A stretch of 64,000 nt of DNA from Actinomadura alba (lineage in GTDB: Bacteria; Actinomycetota; Actinomycetes; Streptosporangiales; Streptosporangiaceae). Positions 24,708 to 32,607 of the stretch are shown in pieces. Numbering within the stretch: the first letter of the stretch is position 1; every line of letters starts with the position of its first letter. The stretch is from assembly GCF_014323705.1 (NCBI RefSeq), contig NZ_JABVEC010000015.1:62001-126000 (forward strand), written 5' to 3'. The notes under the pieces were generated by a model, which worked only from the letters and a program-made list of their open reading frames with translations, searched no databases and was not told the origin of the DNA. Both the position numbers and the translations under genes were made by a program.

Positions 24708-26408
24708 TCACTTGTACATGGTCTGGTTCATGGTTCCGGGCGCGTACACGTCCGGATCGATCCAGACGTTGATGAGCGAGGGCTTGCCGGACTCACGGGC
24801 CCGCTCGAGCGCCGGGCGGATGTCCGCGGGGTCGCGGACCTCCTCGCCGTGGCCGCCGAGCATCTTGGCGAACTCGCTGTAGCGGACGTCGCCGAGCGTG
24901 TTGCCCACCCGGTCGCGGTCCTTGCCGTACTTCGCGGCCTGGCCGTACCGGATCTGGTTCATCGACGAGTTGTTGCCGACGATGCCGACGAACGGCAGGT
25001 CGAAGCGGACCAGCGTCTCGAAGTCCCAGCCGGTGAGGCTGAAGGCCCCGTCGCCGAACAGCGCGACGATCTCCTTGTCCGGGCGGGCCTGCTTGGCCGC
25101 CATGACGAAGGGGACACCGACGCCGAGCGTGCCGAGCGGGCCGGGGTCCATCCAGTGGCCCGGGGACTTCGGCTGCACGACCTGGCCGGAGAAGGTGACG
25201 ATGTCACCGCCGTCGCCGATGTAGATGGAGTCCTCGGTGAGGAACTGGTTGATCTCGTTCACCAGCCGGTACGGGTGGATCGGGTCGGCGGTCGAGTTCA
25301 GCAGCGGCAGCCGCTTCTCGTACGCCTTGGTCTCCTCGGCGCGCAGCTCCTCGAGCCAGGCCTTGCGTCCCGCGGCGCCGTTGTCGGTCCGGCCCGAGGC
25401 CGCCTGGGCGACGGCCGACAGGACGAGGCCGGCGTCGCCGACGATGCCGAGGTCGATGTCCCGGTTCTTGCCGACCGTGCGGTAGTCGAGATCGATCTGC
25501 ACGACGGTCGCGTCGGGGGAGAGCCGCCGGCCGTATCCCATCCGGAAGTCGAACGGCGTGCCGACGATGACGATGACGTCGGCGTTGTTGAAGGCGTAGC
25601 GCCGCGACAGCTGGAAGTGGTGCGGGTCGCCGGGCGGCAGGGTCCCGCGGCCGGCGCCGTTCATGTACGCCGGCACGTTGAGCGTGCGCACCAGGTCGAT
25701 CGCCGAGTCCGTGCCCCGGGTCGTCCAGAGCTGGCTGCCCAGCAGGATGCAGGGCTTCTCCGCGTTGACCAGCAGGTCGGCCAGCTTCTCGATGGCCTCT
25801 GGGTCGCCGCCCTGGCGGGTCGAGGCACGGTAGGCGCCCGGCTTGGGGATCCGGGCCTTCTCGACCGGTACCTTGGCGTCGAGCACGTCCCGGGGGATCT
25901 CCAGGAACGACGGACCCGGGGCACCGTTGTAGCACTCGCGGAAGGCCATCGACACCAGGTCGGCGGCGCGCTCGGTGCCGGGCACCGTGGCTGCGAACTT
26001 GGTGATCGGCGTCATCATGTCGACGTGTGGCAGGTCCTGTAGCGAGCCCATCTTGTGCTGGCTGAGCGCGCCCTGGCCGCCGATCAGCAGCATGGGGCTC
26101 TCCGCCCGGAAGGCGTTCGCCACGCCGGTGACGGCGTCGGTGGTGCCCGGGCCCGCCGTGACCACCGCACAGCCGGCGGTACCGGTGATGCGCGCATGGC
26201 CGTCCGCCGCGTGCGCCGCCACCTGCTCATGGCGCACGTCGATGACCTTGATCCCTTCCTCTACGCAGCCGTCGTAGATGTCGATGATGTGACCACCGCA
26301 CAGCGTGTAGATGACATCGACGCCCTCGGCCTTGAGTGCCTTGGCGACAAGGTGCCCGCCAGAGATGAGGTCGGTGGCTTGGGCGGCCGGATCGGGTGAC
26401 GTGGCCAT
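24708..26408 (-). CDS. ThDP-dependent oxalyl-CoA decarboxylase-like enzyme
   Basis: The 566-aa protein has the three-domain fold of the acetolactate synthase/oxalyl-CoA decarboxylase/2-hydroxyacyl-CoA lyase superfamily. The cofactor-activating Glu is in VRHEQVAAHAADGHAR, and the ThDP motif runs from GDGAFS to GNN about 30 residues later. The length equals Oxalobacter Oxc (568 aa) and the end APGTMNQTMYK is typical of the Oxc/lyase branch. The opening phrase TLCGGHIIDIYDGC is closer to 2-hydroxyacyl-CoA lyases. Coupling to frc favours conversion of oxalyl-CoA to formyl-CoA and CO2, but this is inference. ATG 26408 is chosen over an extended upstream frame. Confidence 0.85.
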   Translation of the reverse strand: MATSPDPAAQATDLISGGHLVAKALKAEGVDVIYTLCGGHIIDIYDGCVEEGIKVIDVRHEQVAAHAADGHARITGTAGCAVVTAGPGTTDAVTGVANAFRAESPMLLIGGQGALSQHKMGSLQDLPHVDMMTPITKFAATVPGTERAADLVSMAFRECYNGAPGPSFLEIPRDVLDAKVPVEKARIPKPGAYRASTRQGGDPEAIEKLADLLVNAEKPCILLGSQLWTTRGTDSAIDLVRTLNVPAYMNGAGRGTLPPGDPHHFQLSRRYAFNNADVIVIVGTPFDFRMGYGRRLSPDATVVQIDLDYRTVGKNRDIDLGIVGDAGLVLSAVAQAASGRTDNGAAGRKAWLEELRAEETKAYEKRLPLLNSTADPIHPYRLVNEINQFLTEDSIYIGDGGDIVTFSGQVVQPKSPGHWMDPGPLGTLGVGVPFVMAAKQARPDKEIVALFGDGAFSLTGWDFETLVRFDLPFVGIVGNNSSMNQIRYGQAAKYGKDRDRVGNTLGDVRYSEFAKMLGGHGEEVRDPADIRPALERARESGKPSLINVWIDPDVYAPGTMNQTMYK

Positions 26409-26489
26409 GTCCTGCGTCAACTCCTTCGTTCGCGGCTCCGGCCGGGTCTTGCCTGGTCGGAGCGCATCCGTACGCGCTCGGCGTATATT

Positions 26490-26515
26490 GCATACAGTCG
26501 ACGAATACTGTATGA
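26490..26515 (+). promoter_or_regulatory. Oxalate-locus operator C, tandem sites in the oxc/sucC divergent promoter
   Basis: Two 13-mers abut: GCATACAGTCGAC (26490-26502) and GAATACTGTATGA (26503-26515). The second, read on the other strand, is TCATACAGTATTC. They also create the inverted repeat CATACAG-N10-CTGTATG. The pair lies 82 bp from the decarboxylase start and 111 bp from sucC in the 217-bp divergent region, matching the sites at 17519, 18945 and 32585. Confidence 0.65.
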
Positions 26516-26625
26516 AGACTGTGACACGACCCAAACAGGAATGTCCAGAGCAAGATTCGGATGAATCAGCCCGACGGTGACCCGGAAGCCCGGGTGGGCC
26601 GGCATCGAGTGCAGGAGGCACTGCG

Positions 26626-27816
26626 GTGGATCTGTTCGAACATCAGGCGAAGGAGCTCTTCGCGCAGTACGGGGTACCGGTGCCGGCCGGCAAGGTGGCT
26701 CGTACCCCTCAGGAGGCCAGGGCGATCGCGGAAGAGTTCGCCGCGGCCGGTACCTCACGTGTCGTGGTGAAGGCGCAGGTGAAGACGGGTGGGCGGGGTA
26801 AGGCCGGTGGTGTGAAGCTGGCCGACTCTCCCGCTGATGCCGAGGAGGTGGCCGGTCGGATCCTCGGTATGGACATCAAGGGCCATACGGTCCACAAGGT
26901 GCTGGTCGAGGAGGCCAGTTCGATCGCGCAGGAGTATTACTTCTCGTTCCTGCTGGATCGTGCGAATCGTACGTTCCTGTCCATCTGCTCGGTCGAGGGC
27001 GGGATGGAGATCGAAGAGGTCGCGGCCAACGACCCTGACGCGGTCGCCAAGGTACCGGTGTCGGCGCTGGCCGGAGTCGACCGGGCGAAGGCCCGGGAGA
27101 TCGCGAAGGCCGGCCGCCTGCCGGAGCAGGCCATCGAGGGTGCCGCCGAGCTGATCGAGCGGCTCTGGCAGGTGTTCGTGTCCGAGGATGCGACGCTGGT
27201 CGAGGTGAATCCGCTGATCTTGACGGCGGATGGGCAGGTCAAGGCGCTGGACGGCAAGGTGACCTTGGACGGTAATGCCGGGTTCCGGCAGGAGGATCAT
27301 GCGGCGCTGGAGGATGAGGCGTCGGCGGATCCGCTGGAGGCCAGGGCCAAGGCCAAGGATCTGAACTACGTCAAGCTGGACGGCACGGTCGGGATCATCG
27401 GTAATGGTGCGGGCCTGGTCATGTCGACCCTGGACGTGGTGGCCTACGCGGGTGAGCCCTTCGGCGGGCAGCGCCCGGCGAACTTCCTGGACATCGGTGG
27501 TGGTGCGTCGGCCGAGGTGATGGCCAACGGCCTGGAGATCGTGCTCTCCGACCCGTCCGTGAAGAGCGTGTTCGTGAACGTCTTCGGCGGTATCACCTCC
27601 TGCGACGCGGTCGCCAACGGCATCGTGTCCGCCTACCAGCTGCTCGCCGACCGCGGTGAGCGGGTGGACCGCCCGCTGGTGGTCCGGCTGGACGGCAACA
27701 ACGCCGAACTGGGGCGGTCGATCCTCGCAGAGGCCGCGCTCCGCGGCGTACAGCAGGTCGAAACGATGGACGAGGCGGCCCAGCGTGCCGCCGAACTCGC
27801 GGCGGCAGGTGTTTGA
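26626..27816 (+). CDS. sucC: Succinyl-CoA ligase (ADP/GDP-forming) beta subunit
   Basis: The 396-aa beta subunit has an ATP-grasp domain (VVVKAQVKTGGRGKAGGVKL near residues 46-65, EVNPL near 192) and a C-terminal ligase domain (GNGAGLVMSTLD, NFLDIGGGA, NVFGGITSCD). With SucD it interconverts succinate and succinyl-CoA. GTG 26626 is supported by CAGGAGG at 26612-26618. The gene heads the rightward operon of the oxalate locus and is coupled to sucD. A copy placed here, with an oxalate-locus operator, may supply succinyl-CoA as CoA donor for oxalate or act on a related dicarboxylate. The housekeeping role cannot be excluded. Confidence 0.94.
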   Translation: MDLFEHQAKELFAQYGVPVPAGKVARTPQEARAIAEEFAAAGTSRVVVKAQVKTGGRGKAGGVKLADSPADAEEVAGRILGMDIKGHTVHKVLVEEASSIAQEYYFSFLLDRANRTFLSICSVEGGMEIEEVAANDPDAVAKVPVSALAGVDRAKAREIAKAGRLPEQAIEGAAELIERLWQVFVSEDATLVEVNPLILTADGQVKALDGKVTLDGNAGFRQEDHAALEDEASADPLEARAKAKDLNYVKLDGTVGIIGNGAGLVMSTLDVVAYAGEPFGGQRPANFLDIGGGASAEVMANGLEIVLSDPSVKSVFVNVFGGITSCDAVANGIVSAYQLLADRGERVDRPLVVRLDGNNAELGRSILAEAALRGVQQVETMDEAAQRAAELAAAGV

Positions 27817-27818
27817 TC

Positions 27819-28721
27819 ATGGCGATCTGGCTCACGGCGGACAGCAAGGTCATCGTTCAGGGAATGACGGGCTCCGAAGGGTCCAAGCACACCGCGCGGA
27901 TGCTGGCGGCGGGCACGAACATCGTCGGCGGGGTGAACGCGCGCAAGGCCGGGCAGTCGGTGGACCTCGGCGGGCGTTCGCTGCCGGTGTTCGGCACTGT
28001 CGCCGAGGCGATGGCCGAAACGGGTGCGGACGTGTCGGTGGTGTTCGTGCCGCCGAAGTTCACCAAGGACGCGGTCGTCGAGGCGATCGACGCCGAGATC
28101 GGCCTGTGCGTGGTGATCACCGAGGGCGTCCCGGTGCACGACACGACCAGGATGTGGGACCACGCGATCGAGAAGGGCGGCCGTACCCGCATCATCGGCC
28201 CGAACTGCCCGGGGATCGCCTCGCCGGGTGCCTCCAACGCGGGCATCATTCCGGCCGACATCACCACCCCGGGCCGGATCGGCCTGGTGTCGAAGTCGGG
28301 CACGCTGACCTACCAGATGATGTACGAGCTGCGTGACATCGGCTTCTCCACCTGCGTGGGCATCGGCGGCGACCCCGTCATCGGCACCACCCACATCGAC
28401 GCGCTCAAGGCCTTCCAGGACGACCCCGACACCGAGGCCATCGTGATGATCGGCGAAATCGGCGGCGACGCCGAAGAACGCGCCGCGGCCTACATCGAAG
28501 AGCACGTGAGCAAGCCCGTCGTCGGCTACGTCGCCGGGTTCACCGCCCCCGAGGGCAAGACCATGGGCCACGCCGGCGCCATCGTCTCCGGCTCCTCCGG
28601 CACCGCCCAGGCCAAGAAAGAGGCCCTGGAGAAGGTCGGCGTCCGCGTCGGCAAGACGCCCACCGAGACCGCCGGACTGCTGCGCGAGGTCCTCGCCGCC
28701 GTCCCGGCCACGGCTTCGTAG
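27819..28721 (+). CDS. sucD: Succinyl-CoA ligase alpha subunit
   Basis: The 300-aa alpha subunit binds CoA through its N-terminal Rossmann domain (VIVQGMTGSEGSKHT near residues 12-26) and carries the phosphohistidine in GHAGAIVSG near residue 247. GPNCPGIASPG and SKSGTLTYQ are family signatures. ATG 27819 lies 2 bp after the sucC stop; a TTG at 27813 in frame is less likely. The ligase complex is complete with SucC. The next gene begins 8 bp downstream, so transcription continues into the glyoxylate genes. Confidence 0.94.
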   Translation: MAIWLTADSKVIVQGMTGSEGSKHTARMLAAGTNIVGGVNARKAGQSVDLGGRSLPVFGTVAEAMAETGADVSVVFVPPKFTKDAVVEAIDAEIGLCVVITEGVPVHDTTRMWDHAIEKGGRTRIIGPNCPGIASPGASNAGIIPADITTPGRIGLVSKSGTLTYQMMYELRDIGFSTCVGIGGDPVIGTTHIDALKAFQDDPDTEAIVMIGEIGGDAEERAAAYIEEHVSKPVVGYVAGFTAPEGKTMGHAGAIVSGSSGTAQAKKEALEKVGVRVGKTPTETAGLLREVLAAVPATAS

Positions 28722-28729
28722 GAGGTGCG

Positions 28730-29137
28730 ATGAGCCAGACCGATCTCCTGGTCGCTCGGCAGGCGTCCCGCCGCCCGCTGGCCGCGTCGAGGCGTCCGAG
28801 CTCGCAGATCGCCATCCTCAGCTGCATGGACGCCCGGCTCAACGTCTTCGCCATCTTCGGCCTGGCCGAGGGTGACGCCCATGTCATCCGCAACGCCGGC
28901 GGGTGCGTCACCGACGACGCGATCCGCTCGATCGCCCTGAGCCAGCGGGTCGGCGGTACCCGCGAGGTCGTGCTGCTGCACCACGAGGACTGCGCGGCCG
29001 TCGCCGACCCCGAGGCCGATCTGCGACGTTGTCTCGGCCGGCTGAAGAGCACGTTCCTGCTTCCGCACACCGACGCGATCCGCGGTTTCCTCTACGAGGC
29101 CGGGGGCGCGCTGCGCGAGACACATCCTGAGGAGTGA
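28730..29137 (+). CDS. Short beta-class carbonic anhydrase-like protein
   Basis: The 135-aa protein matches beta-carbonic anhydrases such as mycobacterial Rv1284. SCMDAR gives Cys 32 and the Asp/Arg dyad at 34 and 36, AHVIRNAGGCVTDDAIRS follows, and HHEDC supplies zinc ligands His 85 and Cys 88. It is shorter than Rv1284 (163 aa) because the region after the HHEDC motif is trimmed; the final IRGF segment is kept. It would hydrate CO2 to bicarbonate. Within this operon it could handle the CO2 released by oxalyl-CoA decarboxylation and by Gcl. It follows sucD by 8 bp and precedes hyi by 1 bp. Confidence 0.85.
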   Translation: MSQTDLLVARQASRRPLAASRRPSSQIAILSCMDARLNVFAIFGLAEGDAHVIRNAGGCVTDDAIRSIALSQRVGGTREVVLLHHEDCAAVADPEADLRRCLGRLKSTFLLPHTDAIRGFLYEAGGALRETHPEE

Positions 29138-29138
29138 G

Positions 29139-29960
29139 ATGCGCTTCGACATCAACCTTTCCATCCTGTTCACCGAGTTGCCCTTGCTGGAGCGGCCCGC
29201 CGCGGCGCGCGCGGCGGGGTTCGACGCGGTGGAGCTGTGGTGGCCGTTCGGCGTGCCGGTTCCCGGGGACCGCGAGGTCGACGCGCTGCTCCGGGCGCTC
29301 TCCGACGCCGGCGTCCGGCTCGTCGGCCTGAACTTCGACGCCGGCGACATGGCGGCCGGCGAACGTGGGTTGCTGTCGAGGCCGGACGGCTCCGCCCGGT
29401 TCTGCGACAACATCGACGTCGTCGTCGGGATCGCCGAGGCGACCGGCTGCCGCGTGCTGAACGCGTTGTTCGGCAACCGGGTCCCGGACCTGGACATCCA
29501 TGCCCAGGAGGAACTCGGCGTCGCCAACCTCGGCGTCGCCGCGAAGGCCGCACGGCGGTGCGGCGCGACGGTCGTCGTGGAGGCGCTCAACTCTTACGAG
29601 AGCCCGGAGTATCCGATCACCTCCACGGGTGCGGCGCTCCACATCATCGATCGGGTCCGCGAGGAGGCCCGCGTCGACAATGTCGCCTTTCTCGCCGACC
29701 TCTACCACCTGGCCCGGATGGGGGAGGACCCCTTCGCCGTCATCGAACGGCACGCCGGCCGTTTCGGGCACGTCCAGATCGCCGACGCCCCGGGGAGAGG
29801 TCAGCCGGGCACGGGCGAGATCCCCTACGCCTCCGTGCTCGACGCCCTCGACGCCTCCGGTTACCCGGGTCACGTCGGTCTCGAATACAGGCCCGTGGGG
29901 CCGAGCGCCGACAGCTTCGCCTGGCTTCAGGCCGCGCGTCGCATTGAGGAGAACGCATGA
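29139..29960 (+). CDS. hyi: Hydroxypyruvate isomerase
   Basis: The 273-aa TIM-barrel enzyme interconverts hydroxypyruvate and tartronate semialdehyde. Family signatures are FDINLSILFTELPLLERPAA at the N-terminus, the metal-binding region VVVEALNSYESPEYPI, FLADLYHLARMGEDP and HVQIADAPGRGQPGTGEI, and the terminal GLEYRP. Length is normal. It lies between the carbonic anhydrase gene and garR, overlapping garR by 4 bp, as in many glyoxylate operons. Confidence 0.94.
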   Translation: MRFDINLSILFTELPLLERPAAARAAGFDAVELWWPFGVPVPGDREVDALLRALSDAGVRLVGLNFDAGDMAAGERGLLSRPDGSARFCDNIDVVVGIAEATGCRVLNALFGNRVPDLDIHAQEELGVANLGVAAKAARRCGATVVVEALNSYESPEYPITSTGAALHIIDRVREEARVDNVAFLADLYHLARMGEDPFAVIERHAGRFGHVQIADAPGRGQPGTGEIPYASVLDALDASGYPGHVGLEYRPVGPSADSFAWLQAARRIEENA

Positions 29961-30844
29961 CGACCATCGGATTCATCGGCCTCGGCATCATGGGCGGCCC
30001 GATGGCCGCCAACCTGGTGCGAGCCGGTCATACCGTCCTCGGATACGACCTGGGCCAGGCCCGGGTCGACCAACTGGTGGCGGCCGGCGGCCGCGCTGCG
30101 GCCGACGCGGCCGACGCGGCGACCGCCGACGTCATCATCACGATGCTGCCGGACTCTCCGGACGTCGAGGCGGTGGCGCTCGGTGAGGGCGGTGTGCTGG
30201 AGCACGCCAAACCCGGGGCCCTCTACATCGACATGAGCACGGTGCGGCCCGAGACGGCGCGCCGGCTGGCCCACGCCGCGGCGGTGAAGGGCGTACGCAC
30301 GCTCGACGCGCCCGTGAGCGGCGGCGAGCCCGGCGCCATCGAAGGCCGACTGTCGATCATGGTCGGTGGCCTGGAGGGGGACTTCGAGGAGGCCCGTCCG
30401 CTGTTCGAGGTCCTGGGCGCCACCGTCGTCCTCGTCGGTCCGGCCGGTGCCGGACAGACCGTGAAGGCCGCCAACCAACTGGTGGTCGGCGGCACCTACG
30501 CGCTGGTCGCGGAGGCGCTGGTCCTGCTGGAGGCGTCCGGCCTGGACGGCAAGACCGGCCTCGACGTCCTCGCCGGAGGCCTGGCCGGCAGCCGCATCCT
30601 CGAGCTCAAGCGGGAGTCGATGGCCGAGCGGCGGTTCGCCCCCGGGTTCCGCATCGACCTGCACCACAAGGACATGGGCATCGCCGTCGCGGCGGCCCGG
30701 GACGCCGAAGTGGCCCTTCCGATGACCGGGTTGGTCGCTCAGCTCGTGGCCGCGGCGCGCAGCCAGGGGCACGGGGCACTCGACCACTCGGCCCTGCTCA
30801 AAGTGATCGAGAACCTGTCCGGCCGCGCGCCGGTGAAGGAGTGA
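29957..30844 (+). CDS. garR: 2-hydroxy-3-oxopropionate (tartronate semialdehyde) reductase
   Basis: The 295-aa beta-hydroxyacid dehydrogenase reduces tartronate semialdehyde to D-glycerate with NAD(P)H. It has IGFIGLGIMGGPMAANL (Rossmann motif, residues 4-20), DAPVSGGEPGAIEG for substrate binding and AGQTVKAANQLVV with the catalytic Lys near residue 170. Length is normal. ATG overlaps the hyi stop and its own stop overlaps the gcl GTG, each by 4 bp, so the three are translationally coupled. Confidence 0.94.
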   Translation: MTTIGFIGLGIMGGPMAANLVRAGHTVLGYDLGQARVDQLVAAGGRAAADAADAATADVIITMLPDSPDVEAVALGEGGVLEHAKPGALYIDMSTVRPETARRLAHAAAVKGVRTLDAPVSGGEPGAIEGRLSIMVGGLEGDFEEARPLFEVLGATVVLVGPAGAGQTVKAANQLVVGGTYALVAEALVLLEASGLDGKTGLDVLAGGLAGSRILELKRESMAERRFAPGFRIDLHHKDMGIAVAAARDAEVALPMTGLVAQLVAAARSQGHGALDHSALLKVIENLSGRAPVKE

Positions 30845-32562
30845 GCGTGAACAGAATCCCCTGTATGGAGGCCGTCGTCAGGGTGCTGGAGTCGGAGGGC
30901 GTCGACACCGTCTTCGGCATTCCCGGAGCGGCGATCCTGCCTCTGTACTCCGCGCTGCGTACGAGCCCGATCCGGCACATCACGGTGCGGCACGAAGAGG
31001 GCGGTACCCACGCCGCGGACGGCTGGGCGCGGGTCACCGGCAACGTCGGAGTCTGCATCGGCACCTCGGGGCCGGCCGGTACCAACATGATCACGGGCCT
31101 CTACACGGCGCTCGCCGACTCCATCCCGATCATCTGTATCACCGGGCAGGCCGAGCGGGCGAAGCTGCACCAGGAGTCGTTCCAGGCGGTCGACATCGTT
31201 GAGATCGCCAAGCCGGTCTGCAAGTGGGCCGTCCAGCTGAAGGAGCCGGCCCAGGCACCGTGGGTGTTCCGCGAGGCCTTCCGCATCGCGCGGTCGGGCC
31301 GGCCGGGTCCCGTCCTCATCGACCTGCCGGTGGACGTGCAGCGTGGTGACTGCTTCTACGCCCCCGAGCTCGACGGCCCGCTCGCCGTGGAGGTCCCGGA
31401 CCCACGGCTCGAGCCGGTGCGCGCGGCGGTGGACATGCTGCTCCGCGCCGAGCGTCCGATCATCCTGGCCGGCGGCGGAGTGATCGTCGCCGACGCCGCC
31501 GAGGAGCTCCGGTCGCTGGCGGAGTATCTGCAGGTCCCCGTTCAGGTCACCCTGATGGGCAAGGGCGCGTTCCCCGAAGACCACCCGCTTTTCGCGGGCA
31601 TGGCCGGCCTGCAGACACAGACCCGGTGGGGGAACGCGGCGTTCCTGGAGTCCGACCTCGTTCTCGCGGTCGGCGCGCGCTTCGGCGACCGGCACACCGG
31701 TGACCTGGCGACCTACCGCCGGGGCCGCAAGTTCATCCACGTCGACATCGAACCGACCCAGATCGGCAAGGTGTTCGAGCCCGAGATCGGCATCGTCGGG
31801 CACGCCCGCCCCACGCTGGCCGCCATGCTGGGCCAGGCGCACGCCCTCACTCGCGCCCGGGGCGCCGGAGAGTGGACCGCCCGGGTCGGCGAGCTCCGGA
31901 GCACGCTGCGACGGCGCGACGACTTCGACGAGACGCCGATCAAGCCCCCGCGCGTCTTCCGGGAGATCAACGAGGTCTTCGAGCGGGACACCACGTTCGT
32001 CACCGCCATCGGGCTCTACCAGATCTGGTCCGGCCAGTTCCAGGAGACGTTCCTGCCCCGCCGCTACCTGGTCTGCGGCCAGGCCGGCCCGCTCGGGTGG
32101 GAGATCCCCGCGGCGATGGGGGTGAAGTGCGCGTACCCCGAGCGCAAGGTCGTGGCCGTGGTCGGCGACTACTCCTTCCAGTTCCTCATGGAGGAGATCG
32201 CGGTCGCGGCGCAGTACAACATCCCGTTCGTCATCGTCATGATCAACAACGAGTACCTCGGGCTGATCCGCCAGGCCGAGATCCCGTACGGCATGAACTT
32301 CGCCGTGGACCTGCACTACGGCGAGGGCGGCATCGACCACGTGAAGGTCATGGACGCCTTCGGGTGCCCGGCGCGGCGCGTCGAGCGTCCGGAGGAGATC
32401 GCCGCGGCCCTGCGGTGGGCCGACGAGGAGAGCGAGCGCGTCCGGCTGCCGGTGCTCGTCGAGGTCATGGTGGAGCGGGAGGCCAACGCGGCGATGGGCC
32501 CGTCGCTAGACGCGATCAAGGAATTCGAGCCGGTGCCCGAACTCGCGCCGCTCGCCGACTGA
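30841..32562 (+). CDS. gcl: Glyoxylate carboligase (tartronate-semialdehyde synthase)
   Basis: The 573-aa ThDP enzyme condenses two glyoxylates to tartronate semialdehyde and CO2. Strong Gcl signatures include GTSGPAGTNMITGLYTALADS, FQAVDIVEIAKPVCKWAV, RSGRPGPVLIDLPVDVQ and IGLYQIWSGQFQ followed by CGQAGPLGWEIP. The ThDP motif begins GDYSFQ and ends INN. E. coli Gcl is unusual in having Val 51 where other ThDP enzymes have the cofactor-activating Glu. Here the aligned residue is Glu 52 (VRHEEGGTH). GTG 30841 overlaps garR by 4 bp. The gene ends 45 bp before the aldehyde dehydrogenase. Confidence 0.92.
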   Translation: MSVNRIPCMEAVVRVLESEGVDTVFGIPGAAILPLYSALRTSPIRHITVRHEEGGTHAADGWARVTGNVGVCIGTSGPAGTNMITGLYTALADSIPIICITGQAERAKLHQESFQAVDIVEIAKPVCKWAVQLKEPAQAPWVFREAFRIARSGRPGPVLIDLPVDVQRGDCFYAPELDGPLAVEVPDPRLEPVRAAVDMLLRAERPIILAGGGVIVADAAEELRSLAEYLQVPVQVTLMGKGAFPEDHPLFAGMAGLQTQTRWGNAAFLESDLVLAVGARFGDRHTGDLATYRRGRKFIHVDIEPTQIGKVFEPEIGIVGHARPTLAAMLGQAHALTRARGAGEWTARVGELRSTLRRRDDFDETPIKPPRVFREINEVFERDTTFVTAIGLYQIWSGQFQETFLPRRYLVCGQAGPLGWEIPAAMGVKCAYPERKVVAVVGDYSFQFLMEEIAVAAQYNIPFVIVMINNEYLGLIRQAEIPYGMNFAVDLHYGEGGIDHVKVMDAFGCPARRVERPEEIAAALRWADEESERVRLPVLVEVMVEREANAAMGPSLDAIKEFEPVPELAPLAD

Positions 32563-32584
32563 TCATTTTTTATACCCCTGCATT

Positions 32585-32597
32585 GCATACAGTATGC
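32585..32597 (+). promoter_or_regulatory. Oxalate-locus operator D (upstream of aldehyde dehydrogenase)
   Basis: GCATACAGTATGC is a perfect 13-bp palindrome and the best example of the recurrent site. It sits in an AT-rich 45-bp gap after gcl and ends 10 bp before the dehydrogenase ATG, abutting its GGAG ribosome-binding site. This suggests a second, separately controlled promoter inside the operon. Confidence 0.7.
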
Positions 32598-32607
32598 GGA
32601 GATCGTC

